From contig CALKIU010000160.1 in assembly GCA_937995745.1 (NCBI GenBank), positions 21,051 to 85,050 on the forward strand: a DNA stretch of 64,000 nucleotides, in the 5' to 3' direction. The translations under genes were made by a program, and so were the position numbers. This document shows, piece after piece, positions 1 to 8,410 of the stretch (its first letter is position 1; each line of letters starts with the position of its first letter). A model generated the notes under the pieces. It did not search any database and was not told where the DNA came from. It was given only the letters and a program-made list of their open reading frames with translations. Origin of the DNA: an uncultured Bacillaceae bacterium. GTDB taxonomy: Bacteria > Bacillota > Bacilli > Bacillales > Cytobacillaceae.

Positions 1-217
1 GCGTCTTTGCTTCCGGCAGACGGATATCGGGCATAGGGACTGAAGTTGCTTTTTTGCCAAGATTTCGAATGTGGATTTTGATAATTTGCCTTAATTTATT
101 AATAATATTGTCACACTTTGAAAGATGAAACTGCTGAAAACATTGTCGTATCAAGGAATAGACGCTTTTTCCGCCTTTAAGGATCAAATAATTTTTGACA
201 AATTTGTGTTTTTTTCA
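1..217. other. Upstream flank with no gene seen
   Basis: AT-rich sequence before the citZ promoter. I see no open reading frame with a ribosome binding site and no convincing terminator. Any upstream gene lies outside the window. Confidence 0.5.
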
Positions 218-246
218 TTCACAAAAATCAGATAATTGTTTATAAT
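218..246 (+). promoter_or_regulatory. sigma-A promoter of citZ
   Basis: TTCACA at 218-223 and TATAAT at 241-246 are separated by 17 bases, a near-consensus vegetative promoter. Transcription should start near 253, which gives citZ an untranslated leader of about 280 nucleotides. Confidence 0.75.
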
Positions 247-317
247 AAAAGCTGTATTCAGAATTCAGAAAATAAAGTTTTTTTCCAAAAAAAGGAACAA
301 ATAAATACATAAATGAT

Positions 318-331
318 TGAAAGCATTTTCT
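318..331 (+). promoter_or_regulatory. cre site (CcpA operator) in the citZ leader
   Basis: TGAAAGCATTTTCT matches the 14-base catabolite-responsive element consensus TGWAARCGNTWNCW at 13 positions; the central G is A. It lies about 65 bases after the predicted transcription start, where CcpA would block elongation. B. subtilis citZ is known to be repressed by CcpA, so the site fits the gene. Confidence 0.65.
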
Positions 332-395
332 TTGCATTGAAGGAAAAGGCGTGCTATTTCTATAATCAAAGTGCCAACTTTAAATCCGGGTTAGC

Positions 396-439
396 GTTGG
401 CAGAATTCCTGCCAACTTAAGCGGTCATATCGCGACCGC
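396..439 (+). promoter_or_regulatory. Two adjacent hairpins in the citZ leader RNA
   Basis: GTTGGCAG (396-403) pairs perfectly with CTGCCAAC (409-416) around a five-base loop. GCGGTC (421-426) pairs with GACCGC (434-439) around a seven-base loop. Neither is followed by a T run, so they are not intrinsic terminators. In B. subtilis, aconitase is reported to bind the citZ leader RNA, and a structured leader here could serve the same purpose. That role is inference. Confidence 0.5.
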
Positions 440-532
440 AATAGACACATATGTCAGATTTTTCTGAAAAGAACATTTTTTCCACAAAAAAACTGGGGTA
501 TGGGGAAATTTTAAAAAAAGGAGAGATGTATC

Positions 533-1651
533 ATGACAGTTACACGTGGTCTAGAAGGGGTTGTAGCAGCAGAATCTTCTATCAGCTCAATCATCGATGA
601 TACGCTGACATATGTCGGCTATAACATCGATGATCTGGCAGAAAACGCCACCTTTGAAGAAGTCGTTTATCTTCTTTGGCACAGAGAACTTCCGACAAAG
701 GAACAGCTTGAAGAACTGAAAACTCAACTGGCCGACAACGCAGAAATTCCTCAAGCAATCATAGACCATTTCAAAATGTATCCAATCGATAAAGTTCATC
801 CGATGGCTGCACTCCGCACAGCAATCTCAATGCTTGGCTTGTTTGATGAAGAAGCTGACGTCATGGATCCTGAAGCAAACTACCGCAAAGCGATTAGATT
901 GCAAGCCAAAGTTCCGACGGTAGTTACTGCATTTGCCCGCATCAGAAAAGGGCTTGAGCCGGTAGCACCGAGAAAAGATTTGAGCTTTGCCGCCAACTTC
1001 TTGTATATGTTGAGCGGAAAAGAGCCCGACCAAGTGGCGGAAGAAGCGTTCAATAAAGCCCTTGTGCTTCATGCAGACCATGAGTTGAATGCTTCGACAT
1101 TTACTTCCCGCGTTTGCGTGGCAACATTGTCTGACGTATATTCCGGTATTACAGCGGCGATCGGCGCGTTGAAAGGACCCCTTCACGGCGGAGCCAACGA
1201 AGCGGTTATGAAAATGTTGACAGAAATCGGCTCTATCGAAAATGTCGAGCCGTACATTAACGACAAACTGGCCAGAAAAGAAAAAATTATGGGATTCGGC
1301 CACCGCGTATATCGCAAAGGAGATCCGCGCGCTAAACACTTGAAGAAAATGTCTGAAAAATTGACAAAATTAACAGGCGAGCCGATTTGGTATGAAATGT
1401 CAACAAAAATCGAAGAAATTGTGACAAGCCGCAAAAACTTGCCGCCGAACGTGGACTTTTATTCAGCATCCGTGTACCACAGTCTCGGCATCGATCATGA
1501 TTTGTTCACACCGATTTTTGCCGTAAGCAGAATGTCCGGATGGCTGGCCCATATTCTCGAGCAATATGCCAATAACCGCTTGATCCGTCCGCGTGCGGAG
1601 TATGTAGGACCCGGAATGAGAAAATACGTTCCGATTGAACAAAGAGGATAA
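533..1651 (+). CDS. citZ: Citrate synthase
   Basis: Condenses acetyl-CoA with oxaloacetate to citrate at the entry of the TCA cycle, in the cytoplasm. The 372-residue protein is the length of the B. subtilis CitZ type. The catalytic triad is visible: His218 in the LHGGANEAV segment, His257 in GFGHRVYRKGDPRA and Asp308 in NVDFYSASVY. The ATG start has AAGGAGAG about eight bases upstream. It is first in a citZ-icd-mdh cluster, as in B. subtilis. The long leader carries a cre site and hairpins, so catabolite control is expected. Nothing unusual is seen in the protein. Confidence 0.97.
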   Translation: MTVTRGLEGVVAAESSISSIIDDTLTYVGYNIDDLAENATFEEVVYLLWHRELPTKEQLEELKTQLADNAEIPQAIIDHFKMYPIDKVHPMAALRTAISMLGLFDEEADVMDPEANYRKAIRLQAKVPTVVTAFARIRKGLEPVAPRKDLSFAANFLYMLSGKEPDQVAEEAFNKALVLHADHELNASTFTSRVCVATLSDVYSGITAAIGALKGPLHGGANEAVMKMLTEIGSIENVEPYINDKLARKEKIMGFGHRVYRKGDPRAKHLKKMSEKLTKLTGEPIWYEMSTKIEEIVTSRKNLPPNVDFYSASVYHSLGIDHDLFTPIFAVSRMSGWLAHILEQYANNRLIRPRAEYVGPGMRKYVPIEQRG

Positions 1652-1676
1652 AAATTTTCGCTTGGCGGAAAATATA

Positions 1677-1685
1677 TGTTATAAT
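1677..1685 (+). promoter_or_regulatory. Extended -10 promoter between citZ and icd
   Basis: TGTTATAAT is a perfect extended -10 element 26 bases after the citZ stop, with no good -35 at the right distance. It would give icd its own transcript with a leader of roughly 300 bases that contains the 1811-1847 hairpin. Confidence 0.5.
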
Positions 1686-1810
1686 AATATCGTGTTTGGA
1701 AAAGGATAACTGATGTCACGGTTTTTTCCAGCCGGCGCAAAAAATGATATTTTCAGAGATTGACCCGGCCGGGAAAAATCGAATCGGATGACAACGTGAA
1801 TATGCTTTGT

Positions 1811-1847
1811 ATCGAAGGTTAGCGAGAGGAATCTCCTAACCTTCGAT
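1811..1847 (+). promoter_or_regulatory. Long bulged hairpin in the icd leader
   Basis: ATCGAAGGTTAG (1811-1822) pairs perfectly with CTAACCTTCGAT (1836-1847). Inside is a bulged C (1823), then GAGA/TCTC closed by a GGAA tetraloop (1828-1831). No T run follows, so it is not an intrinsic terminator. The 342-base citZ-icd gap holds no gene that I can support. Confidence 0.6.
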
Positions 1848-1993
1848 TATGGTCATATAAAATCAGCCGGTTTCCGCTTATACGGCGGAGCCGGAACCGG
1901 AAAAAGTTGTTTTTTTGCAATAGAATTTTCGGATGGCAAAAATTTTATTGAAATTATATAGAGAGACAGTTTCAGTTATTGGAGGGAGACAGT

Positions 1994-3265
1994 ATGGGAG
2001 AAAAAATCACAGTTCAAAATGGAAAGCTGAATGTGCCGAATAATCCGGTCATTCCTTTTATTGAGGGAGACGGAACCGGTCCGGATATTTGGGCTGCAGC
2101 TTCAAGAGTTCTTAATGCAGCAGTGGAAAAGGCTTACAAAGGCGAAAGAAAAATTGTTTGGAAAGAAGTTCTTGCCGGAGAGAAAGCGTACAAGCAAACC
2201 GGAGAATGGTTGCCGCAAGAGACAATAGACACTATCAAAGAATATTTGATAGCGATTAAAGGACCGCTGACAACTCCTGTCGGTGGGGGAATCCGTTCTC
2301 TGAACGTGGCGCTTCGCCAAGAACTTGATCTTTATGTATGCTTGCGTCCCGTTCGTTATTTTGAAGGGGTGCCGTCACCCGTAAAACGCCCGCAAGACAC
2401 GGATATGGTGATTTTCCGTGAAAATACGGAAGACATCTACGCCGGTATTGAATGGGCCATGGGTACGGAAGAAGTGAAAAAAGTGATTAAGTTCCTGCAA
2501 GAGGAAATGGGCGTTCATAAAATCCGCTTCCCGGAAACTTCCGGAATCGGAATTAAGCCGATTTCCAAAGAGGGCACAACACGCTTAGTGCGCGCCGCCA
2601 TCGAATATGCGATCAGAGAAGGCCGCAAATCCGTAACCCTTGTACATAAAGGGAACATTATGAAATTCACGGAAGGCGCATTCAAAAACTGGGGCTATGA
2701 AGTAGCGGAAAAAGAATACGGCGACAAAGTATTTACTTGGGCCGAGTATGACCGCATCAAAGAAGAAAAAGGCGTCGAAGCGGCTAATAAGGCGCAAGCG
2801 GAAGCTGAAGCCGCCGGCAAAATCATCATTAAAGATGCAATTGCCGACATCTTCTTGCAGCAAATTTTGACGCGTCCGCGCGAGTTTGATGTTGTTGCCA
2901 CCATGAACTTGAACGGCGACTACATCTCTGATGCTCTCGCGGCTCAAGTCGGCGGAATCGGCATTGCTCCGGGAGCCAATATCAACTACGAAACCGGTCA
3001 TGCCATCTTTGAAGCGACACATGGAACTGCACCGAAATACGCCGGTTTGGATAAAGTGAATCCGTCCTCTGTCATCTTGTCCGGAGTGTTGATGCTTGAG
3101 CACATGGGATGGAAAGAGGCCGCCGATTTAATTGTGAAAGCACTTGAAAAAACAATTGCTTCCAAAGTCGTCACCTATGACTTTGCCCGCTTGATGGAAG
3201 GCGCCAAAGAAGTAAAATGCTCCGAGTTCGGTGACGCGATCATTCGGAATATGGATTTAGTTTAA
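1994..3265 (+). CDS. icd: Isocitrate dehydrogenase (NADP+)
   Basis: Oxidative decarboxylation of isocitrate to 2-oxoglutarate, producing NADPH. From the ATG at 1994 the protein has 423 residues, the length of B. subtilis Icd. GGAGGGAG at 1981-1988 sits correctly for this ATG, while an in-frame TTG at 1979 has no upstream binding site. Family signatures include the FIEGDGTGPDIW N-terminus, the SLNVALRQ substrate loop, FRENTEDIYAG, and the NLNGDYISDALAA metal-binding segment. The gene lies 342 bases after citZ and 79 bases before mdh, with a hairpin in the second gap. Confidence 0.96.
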   Translation: MGEKITVQNGKLNVPNNPVIPFIEGDGTGPDIWAAASRVLNAAVEKAYKGERKIVWKEVLAGEKAYKQTGEWLPQETIDTIKEYLIAIKGPLTTPVGGGIRSLNVALRQELDLYVCLRPVRYFEGVPSPVKRPQDTDMVIFRENTEDIYAGIEWAMGTEEVKKVIKFLQEEMGVHKIRFPETSGIGIKPISKEGTTRLVRAAIEYAIREGRKSVTLVHKGNIMKFTEGAFKNWGYEVAEKEYGDKVFTWAEYDRIKEEKGVEAANKAQAEAEAAGKIIIKDAIADIFLQQILTRPREFDVVATMNLNGDYISDALAAQVGGIGIAPGANINYETGHAIFEATHGTAPKYAGLDKVNPSSVILSGVLMLEHMGWKEAADLIVKALEKTIASKVVTYDFARLMEGAKEVKCSEFGDAIIRNMDLV

Positions 3266-3278
3266 TCAGTGAACAGGA

Positions 3279-3306
3279 GGCTGACGTTTTTCTGTCAGCC
3301 CCTTTT
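3279..3306 (+). terminator. Hairpin between icd and mdh
   Basis: GGCTGAC (3279-3285) pairs with GTCAGCC (3294-3300), followed by CC and four Ts. The weak T tract suggests partial termination or an RNA processing hairpin inside the operon, not a full stop. Confidence 0.5.
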
Positions 3307-3344
3307 ATAAATCTGACATTTTTTACACTCAAGGAGGTAATTTT

Positions 3345-4283
3345 ATGTCTTTAAGACGTAAGAAGATTTCGGTCATCGGTGCAGGATTTACCGGTGCAAC
3401 AACTGCGTTTATCCTTGCTCAAAAAGAGCTGGGCGATGTAGTGCTTGTTGATATTCCGCAAATGGAAAACCCCACCAAAGGAAAAGCGCTTGACATGTTG
3501 GAATCCAGTCCTGTTCTCGGATTTGATGCGAACATCATCGGAACATCCAATTATGAAGATATCAAAGATTCCGATATCGTCGTCGTCACAGCCGGCATTG
3601 CCCGCAAACCGGGAATGAGCCGCGATGATCTTGTACAAACGAACGAAAAGATCATGAAAAGCGTGGCCAAGGAAATCGTGAAGTACGCGCCAGAATCTTA
3701 TGTAATTGTACTGACGAATCCGGTGGATGCCATGACTTATACCATTTACAAGGAAACAGGATTTCCGAAAAACCGCGTAATCGGACAGTCAGGCGTCCTT
3801 GATACAGCGCGTTTCCGCACGTTTGTTGCCCAAGAATTGAACATTTCCGTAAAAGACGTTACCGGTTTTGTTTTGGGCGGACACGGAGACGACATGGTAC
3901 CTCTCGTGAGATATTCTTATGCCGGCGGAATTCCGTTGGAGAAACTGATCTCTAAAGATCGTTTGGAGGCAATTGTTGAGCGCACACGCAAAGGTGGCGG
4001 TGAAATAGTAAACCTCCTTGGTAATGGAAGCGCCTATTATGCTCCGGCTGCCTCATTAGTGGAAATGTGTGAAGCAATTCTTAAAGACCAACGCCGCATC
4101 CTTCCGGCCATTGCTTATCTGGAAGGAGAATACGGTTTCGAAGGCATTTATCTCGGTGTTCCGACGATTTTGGGCGGCAACGGAATTGAAAAAGTCATCG
4201 AACTGGAGCTGACTCCGGAAGAACAGGCCGCCTTGGAGAAATCAGCGGAGTCTGTCCGCAAAGTAATGTCAGTGTTAACATAA
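3345..4283 (+). CDS. mdh: Malate dehydrogenase
   Basis: NAD-dependent oxidation of malate to oxaloacetate, feeding citrate synthase. The 312-residue protein is of the lactate dehydrogenase-like malate dehydrogenase type found in bacilli. The N-terminal VIGAGFTGATTAF is the dinucleotide-binding glycine motif, RKPGMSRDDL carries substrate arginines, and GGHGDDMVPLVRYS holds the catalytic histidine. The start has a perfect AAGGAGG. It closes the citZ-icd-mdh cluster before a strong terminator. Confidence 0.97.
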   Translation: MSLRRKKISVIGAGFTGATTAFILAQKELGDVVLVDIPQMENPTKGKALDMLESSPVLGFDANIIGTSNYEDIKDSDIVVVTAGIARKPGMSRDDLVQTNEKIMKSVAKEIVKYAPESYVIVLTNPVDAMTYTIYKETGFPKNRVIGQSGVLDTARFRTFVAQELNISVKDVTGFVLGGHGDDMVPLVRYSYAGGIPLEKLISKDRLEAIVERTRKGGGEIVNLLGNGSAYYAPAASLVEMCEAILKDQRRILPAIAYLEGEYGFEGIYLGVPTILGGNGIEKVIELELTPEEQAALEKSAESVRKVMSVLT

Positions 4284-4300
4284 TCCATATTCGCAATAAG

Positions 4301-4332
4301 CCGTTCCGGAAAAAATTCCGGGGCGGTTTTTT
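4301..4332 (+). terminator. Terminator after mdh
   Basis: An eleven-pair stem (4301-4311 with 4316-4326, two G-T pairs) has an AAAA loop and is followed by six Ts. Typical intrinsic terminator. Confidence 0.85.
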
Positions 4333-4431
4333 ATGTCTCCTTTTTTGAAAGACACTCCCTCTTTGGCCGCTGCATGCGGCAGACACCTGCGGAAAAGTTT
4401 TCCGTCTCCGTCATGACTTTAATTAAAAATC

Positions 4432-4459
4432 TTAACCATTTGTTAATATTTCCTTAATA
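4432..4459 (+). promoter_or_regulatory. Pho-box-like repeat array before phoP
   Basis: TTAACC (4432), TTAATA (4443) and TTAATA (4454) recur at an exact 11-base period, close to the PhoP recognition pattern TT(A/C/T)ACA-N5 repeated on one helix face. phoPR is autoregulated in B. subtilis. The array lies 215 bases before the phoP start in a 390-base AT-rich gap that contains no other gene. Confidence 0.55.
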
Positions 4460-4673
4460 TTGTCAAAAGTTCATTCTTTGCAAAAAATTGTCGTTTTATA
4501 TATGTTTTTTCTTGTTCATGAGCTATTATTGCTTTTTCGCCTTGTCTCGTGAAACAATAACAGGTAACAGTGTAAAATTATTGTAAATTTCGTTAACAGG
4601 GACATATTTATATTATAATTAACTTAAGAAAATCATAAAAAAATTATTTGGATAACATGCGGAGGATATCAGG

Positions 4674-5387
4674 GTGAAGAAGATTTTGATAGTTGATGAT
4701 GAGCAGTCCATTCTAACTTTGCTCCAGTATAATTTGGAACAAGCAGGGTTTGACGTGATTTCGGCCGGTGACGGGGAACAGGCAAAACAAAAAGCGATTA
4801 CGGAAAAACCTGATCTCATAATCCTCGATTTAATGCTGCCGAAAATGGACGGAATCGAAGTGTGCAAGCAGCTCCGTCAAGAAAGAATTGACATTCCCAT
4901 ATTAATGCTTACCGCAAAAGACGATGAATTTGACAAAGTCTTGGGTTTAGAATTGGGCGCAGACGATTATATGACAAAACCTTTCAGTCCCCGGGAACTG
5001 ATTGCGCGGGTAAAAGCCATATTGCGACGGACCGCTGTCCACCATGTTCAAGAAGAGGAGACGGAAGCTCCGGAGGAAGTGATCCGGATCGGAGACTTGA
5101 AGATTTATCCGGAGCATTATGAAGCTTATTTTAAAAATCAGTTATTGGAATTGACCCCAAAAGAGTTTGAACTCCTCCTTTATTTGGCGCAGAACAAAGG
5201 GCGTGTTTTAACAAGGGACCAATTGCTCAGCTCTGTTTGGAACTATGATTTTGCAGGGGATACAAGGATTGTGGATGTGCATATCAGCCATCTGCGGGAT
5301 AAAATTGAAGAAAATTCAAAAAAACCGCTTTATATTAAGACGATCAGGGGATACGGATACAAACTGGAGGAGCCGCGCCGAGAATGA
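4674..5387 (+). CDS. phoP: Phosphate response regulator PhoP
   Basis: OmpR-type response regulator that turns on phosphate-starvation genes after phosphorylation by PhoR. 237 residues. The receiver domain (about 1-118) has the acidic pair Asp8-Asp9, phospho-acceptor Asp52 in LILDLMLP and the lysine in TAKDD. The C-terminal winged helix has the TPKEFELL and DVHISHLRDKI signatures. GTG start with GGAGG eight bases upstream. Its stop overlaps the phoR start by four bases (ATGA), so the pair is translationally coupled. Confidence 0.95.
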   Translation: MKKILIVDDEQSILTLLQYNLEQAGFDVISAGDGEQAKQKAITEKPDLIILDLMLPKMDGIEVCKQLRQERIDIPILMLTAKDDEFDKVLGLELGADDYMTKPFSPRELIARVKAILRRTAVHHVQEEETEAPEEVIRIGDLKIYPEHYEAYFKNQLLELTPKEFELLLYLAQNKGRVLTRDQLLSSVWNYDFAGDTRIVDVHISHLRDKIEENSKKPLYIKTIRGYGYKLEEPRRE

Positions 5388-7192
5388 AAAGTTACCGGAC
5401 AAAGCTGTTTTTCGGCCTTTTGTCCCTTATCATCCTTGTTTTAATTAGCTTGGGGCTGCTTCTTGGAGAATTATTCAAAAGTTATTACAGCCGCTCCATC
5501 GACAGCCGGATGGTTAAGGAGGCAGATTTAATCGCCCGGTATTTGCAAGAAAGCAAAGAGCCGGACGGCGCCTTGGAAGAAAAACTGCTGATTTTCAGCC
5601 AATCTCTGAATGCGCGAATATCGTTGGTCAATGAAAACGGAAAGATATTGTACGATACGGGAGTTCTTGAGGGAGAAAGTTTATCCGCACACGAAGGAAA
5701 AATCCGGGATATTATTGTAAAAAGTTTAAACAGGGAGAATCAGGAGAATTTTTATGACGCCGGAGACGGACGCCATCTTCGCTTTTATTGGAGCCCGATT
5801 AAAAAAGACGGAAAAATAACGGGCTATGTGTTTTTAAGTGCCAAGCCGAAAGAAATCAAGGATGCATATCGGCAGATTTGGTGGATATTGATTGTCAGCC
5901 TTGGTTTGGCGCTCATTGCGATCATGAGTATCGGCGCGCGCATAACGGAAAGATACATGAAGCCGATTGAATCTGCGACCAAGGTGGCATACGAGTTGGC
6001 GCGGGGAAATTACCGGGCAAGAACATACGAAGGGCTTGGAAATGAAACGGAAATCTTGAGCACTTCCATTAATGTTTTGGCAAGGACTCTTCAAGATATG
6101 CAGAAAACGCGGGAGATTCAACAGGACCGTTTAAAAGCGTTAATTGAAAACATGGGCACCGGTCTTATTTTGGTGGACAGCCGGGGGTATATCAATTTGA
6201 TTAACCGGACGTATAAAGAAACGTTCCGGGTAAATGAACAAGATTTTATCGGACATCTTTACCATGAGGCGATTCAACAGCAGGATACAGTCAAAATGAT
6301 TGAAGAAATTTTCATGACGGAACAAAAAGTCCGCCGGGAAATGATTATTGAATTGGGCATCGAGCGGCGCTATTTTGATGTTTACGGTGTCCCGATTATC
6401 GGTACGAATGATGAATGGAAGGGCATTCTTCTCGTTTTCCATGATATAACGGAATTAAAAAACTTGGAGCAGATGCGCAAAGATTTTGTCGCCAATGTTT
6501 CCCATGAGTTGAAAACACCGATTACATCCATAAAAGGATTTGCGGAAACGTTGCTTGACGGCGCCATGCACAACAAGGAAACATTGGAAGCTTTTTTAAA
6601 AATTATTTTGACGGAAAGTGAACGTTTGCAAAATCTTGTTCATGATTTGCTCGATTTGTCCAAAATTGAACAGCAGGGTTATGTTTTGTCCCTTAAAAAG
6701 TGCAAAATTCCCGAACTTTTGAACGATATTATGCCGGTGATGAAACAAAAGGCGGAAGAAAAAGGAATTGAGCTTGTTTTTGAAAAAGGAAATGGACAGG
6801 CAGAAGTGGAGGGTGATGAATACCGTTTAAAACAAGTGTTTGTTAACTTAATTGCCAACGCTGTCAATTACACACCGGGCGGGGGAAAAGTTACGATCTA
6901 TTACGAGGAGGAACCGGATGCCGTTTCTGTCAGTGTGAAAGATACGGGGATCGGCATCAGCAAAAAAGAAATCCCCCGCATATTTGAGAGGTTTTACCGC
7001 GTGGACAAAGCGAGAAGCCGTGATTCAGGGGGGACCGGTCTCGGCCTGGCGATTGTCAAGCATATTGTGGAAGCCCATCACGGCCAAATTTTTGTAGACA
7101 GTGAGTTAGGGAAAGGAACGGTATTCACCGTCAAACTGTACAAAGATTTCCATCAAAGAAAAAGGATGGTACATCGCTCTGCAGGCCATTAA
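5384..7192 (+). CDS. phoR: Phosphate sensor histidine kinase PhoR
   Basis: Membrane sensor kinase for PhoP. 602 residues in the usual order: a transmembrane helix near residues 8-30, an extracytoplasmic loop, a second helix near 165-187, HAMP, a PAS domain (about 245-350), the dimerisation domain with His374 in ANVSHELKTP, and an ATPase domain with N box (NLIANAVNYTP), DTGIGI and GGTGLGLAIVKHI. The length and domain order match PhoR of B. subtilis. It overlaps phoP and ends before a terminator. The extracytoplasmic loop resembles the degraded PAS fold of this family, but the signal it senses cannot be read from sequence. Confidence 0.94.
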   Translation: MKSYRTKLFFGLLSLIILVLISLGLLLGELFKSYYSRSIDSRMVKEADLIARYLQESKEPDGALEEKLLIFSQSLNARISLVNENGKILYDTGVLEGESLSAHEGKIRDIIVKSLNRENQENFYDAGDGRHLRFYWSPIKKDGKITGYVFLSAKPKEIKDAYRQIWWILIVSLGLALIAIMSIGARITERYMKPIESATKVAYELARGNYRARTYEGLGNETEILSTSINVLARTLQDMQKTREIQQDRLKALIENMGTGLILVDSRGYINLINRTYKETFRVNEQDFIGHLYHEAIQQQDTVKMIEEIFMTEQKVRREMIIELGIERRYFDVYGVPIIGTNDEWKGILLVFHDITELKNLEQMRKDFVANVSHELKTPITSIKGFAETLLDGAMHNKETLEAFLKIILTESERLQNLVHDLLDLSKIEQQGYVLSLKKCKIPELLNDIMPVMKQKAEEKGIELVFEKGNGQAEVEGDEYRLKQVFVNLIANAVNYTPGGGKVTIYYEEEPDAVSVSVKDTGIGISKKEIPRIFERFYRVDKARSRDSGGTGLGLAIVKHIVEAHHGQIFVDSELGKGTVFTVKLYKDFHQRKRMVHRSAGH

Positions 7193-7214
7193 GTTTTGGG
7201 CGGCGGGCGAAAAC

Positions 7215-7242
7215 AAGGGGTACCCTCTTGGGTCCCTTTTTT
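7215..7242 (+). terminator. Terminator after phoR
   Basis: AAGGG and CCC pair with CCCTT and GGG around a short asymmetric loop, followed by six Ts. A second, weaker GC hairpin with a T run follows at about 7257-7281. Confidence 0.65.
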
Positions 7243-7447
7243 CAATTTGGAGCGGGACGGCGGGCCTAGCCGTTTTTTAGTTAGGTTCATCGCTTCATTT
7301 TTTGTTTCCTCTTCTTGCAAAAAACGGTTATGATGAAAATATGAAACTTTTTGTAAAAAACAACGTATAAAAGTTACCGGCAGCAAAAATATCGCTCCCG
7401 CCCGGTTTTTTAAGCGGGGAAAATCGTTAACGTTAAGGGGGGATTGT

Positions 7448-8410
7448 ATGATCAGCCTGAAAAGAATATATATGTTTGCAGGATTTTTTGTTTTGATTGC
7501 CTTTCTCGGTTTGGTCGCTATTACCTCTTGGTATACGGTCGACGAGTCGGAGCAGGCGGTCATTGTGACATTCGGAAAAGCCGATGCTGTCATTACGGAA
7601 CCGGGGCTGCACTTTAAATGGCCGTGGCCGGTGCAAAAGGCGGTAAAGCTTTCAAAAGAAACGTTCAGTTTAACGTTCGGGTATACGGAGGAAGACGGGG
7701 AGATTAAAGAATTTCCCCATGAAACAAAAATGATTACCGGCGACGAGAATATCGTTCTCGCCGATCTCGTTGTTCAATGGAAAATAACTGATCCGGTAAA
7801 ATATTTATTCAATTCCGAACGTCCGCGGGATATTCTGTATGACGCCACTTCCGCATCATTGAGAAGCATCATCGGAAGCTCAAAAATTGATGATGCCCTG
7901 ACCTCGGGAAAAGCGGAAATCGAGGCGGAAGTCTGGGAACTCTTGAGCGCCCTGATGGAAAAATATGATCTCGGCATTTCCATTCTGACCGTAAAATTGC
8001 AGGATGTGGAACTTCCCAATAAAGAAGTCCGCAAAGCCTTTACCGAAGTGACCGATGCCAGAGAAACGATGAACACAAAAATCAATGAAGCAAAAAAATA
8101 CCAAAACAAACGGTTAAATGAGGCGGAAGGGGAACGGGATGCCATTATCTCCAAAGCTCAGGGAGAAAAGGAAGCGCGCATTCAAAGGGCGATCGGAGAT
8201 GTGGCGGTCTTTAACAAACTTTATGAGCAGTACAGAACCAATCCGCAGGTGACGAGGCAGCGTCTCGTTCTGGAAACGCTTGAACAGGTGCTTGCCGATG
8301 CGGAAATTTATATCATGAATGACGACGGCAACACGTTAAAATATTTCCCGATTCGTCCGTTGGAGAAACAGAAGACGGAAGGGGAAGGAAGTGAAAAGAA
8401 TGAGCGATGA
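7448..8410 (+). CDS. hflK: HflK-like SPFH membrane protein
   Basis: Stomatin/prohibitin (SPFH) family protein. With HflC it forms a membrane complex that in proteobacteria surrounds and tunes the FtsH protease. 320 residues: one N-terminal transmembrane helix (about 7-27), then the SPFH domain beginning DESEQAVIVTFGKAD, and a C-terminal coiled region rich in Glu/Lys/Ala (about 205-260). ATG with a GGGGGG stretch upstream. It overlaps hflC and clearly forms a pair with it. B. subtilis has no such pair between phoR and polA. The FtsH link is family knowledge and is not shown here. Confidence 0.85.
   Translation: MISLKRIYMFAGFFVLIAFLGLVAITSWYTVDESEQAVIVTFGKADAVITEPGLHFKWPWPVQKAVKLSKETFSLTFGYTEEDGEIKEFPHETKMITGDENIVLADLVVQWKITDPVKYLFNSERPRDILYDATSASLRSIIGSSKIDDALTSGKAEIEAEVWELLSALMEKYDLGISILTVKLQDVELPNKEVRKAFTEVTDARETMNTKINEAKKYQNKRLNEAEGERDAIISKAQGEKEARIQRAIGDVAVFNKLYEQYRTNPQVTRQRLVLETLEQVLADAEIYIMNDDGNTLKYFPIRPLEKQKTEGEGSEKNER

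Noticed and set aside
232..243. CcpC-type ATAA/TTAT dyad at the citZ promoter
   Set aside because: The spacing is four bases, not the seven expected of the CcpC dyad, in very AT-rich DNA.
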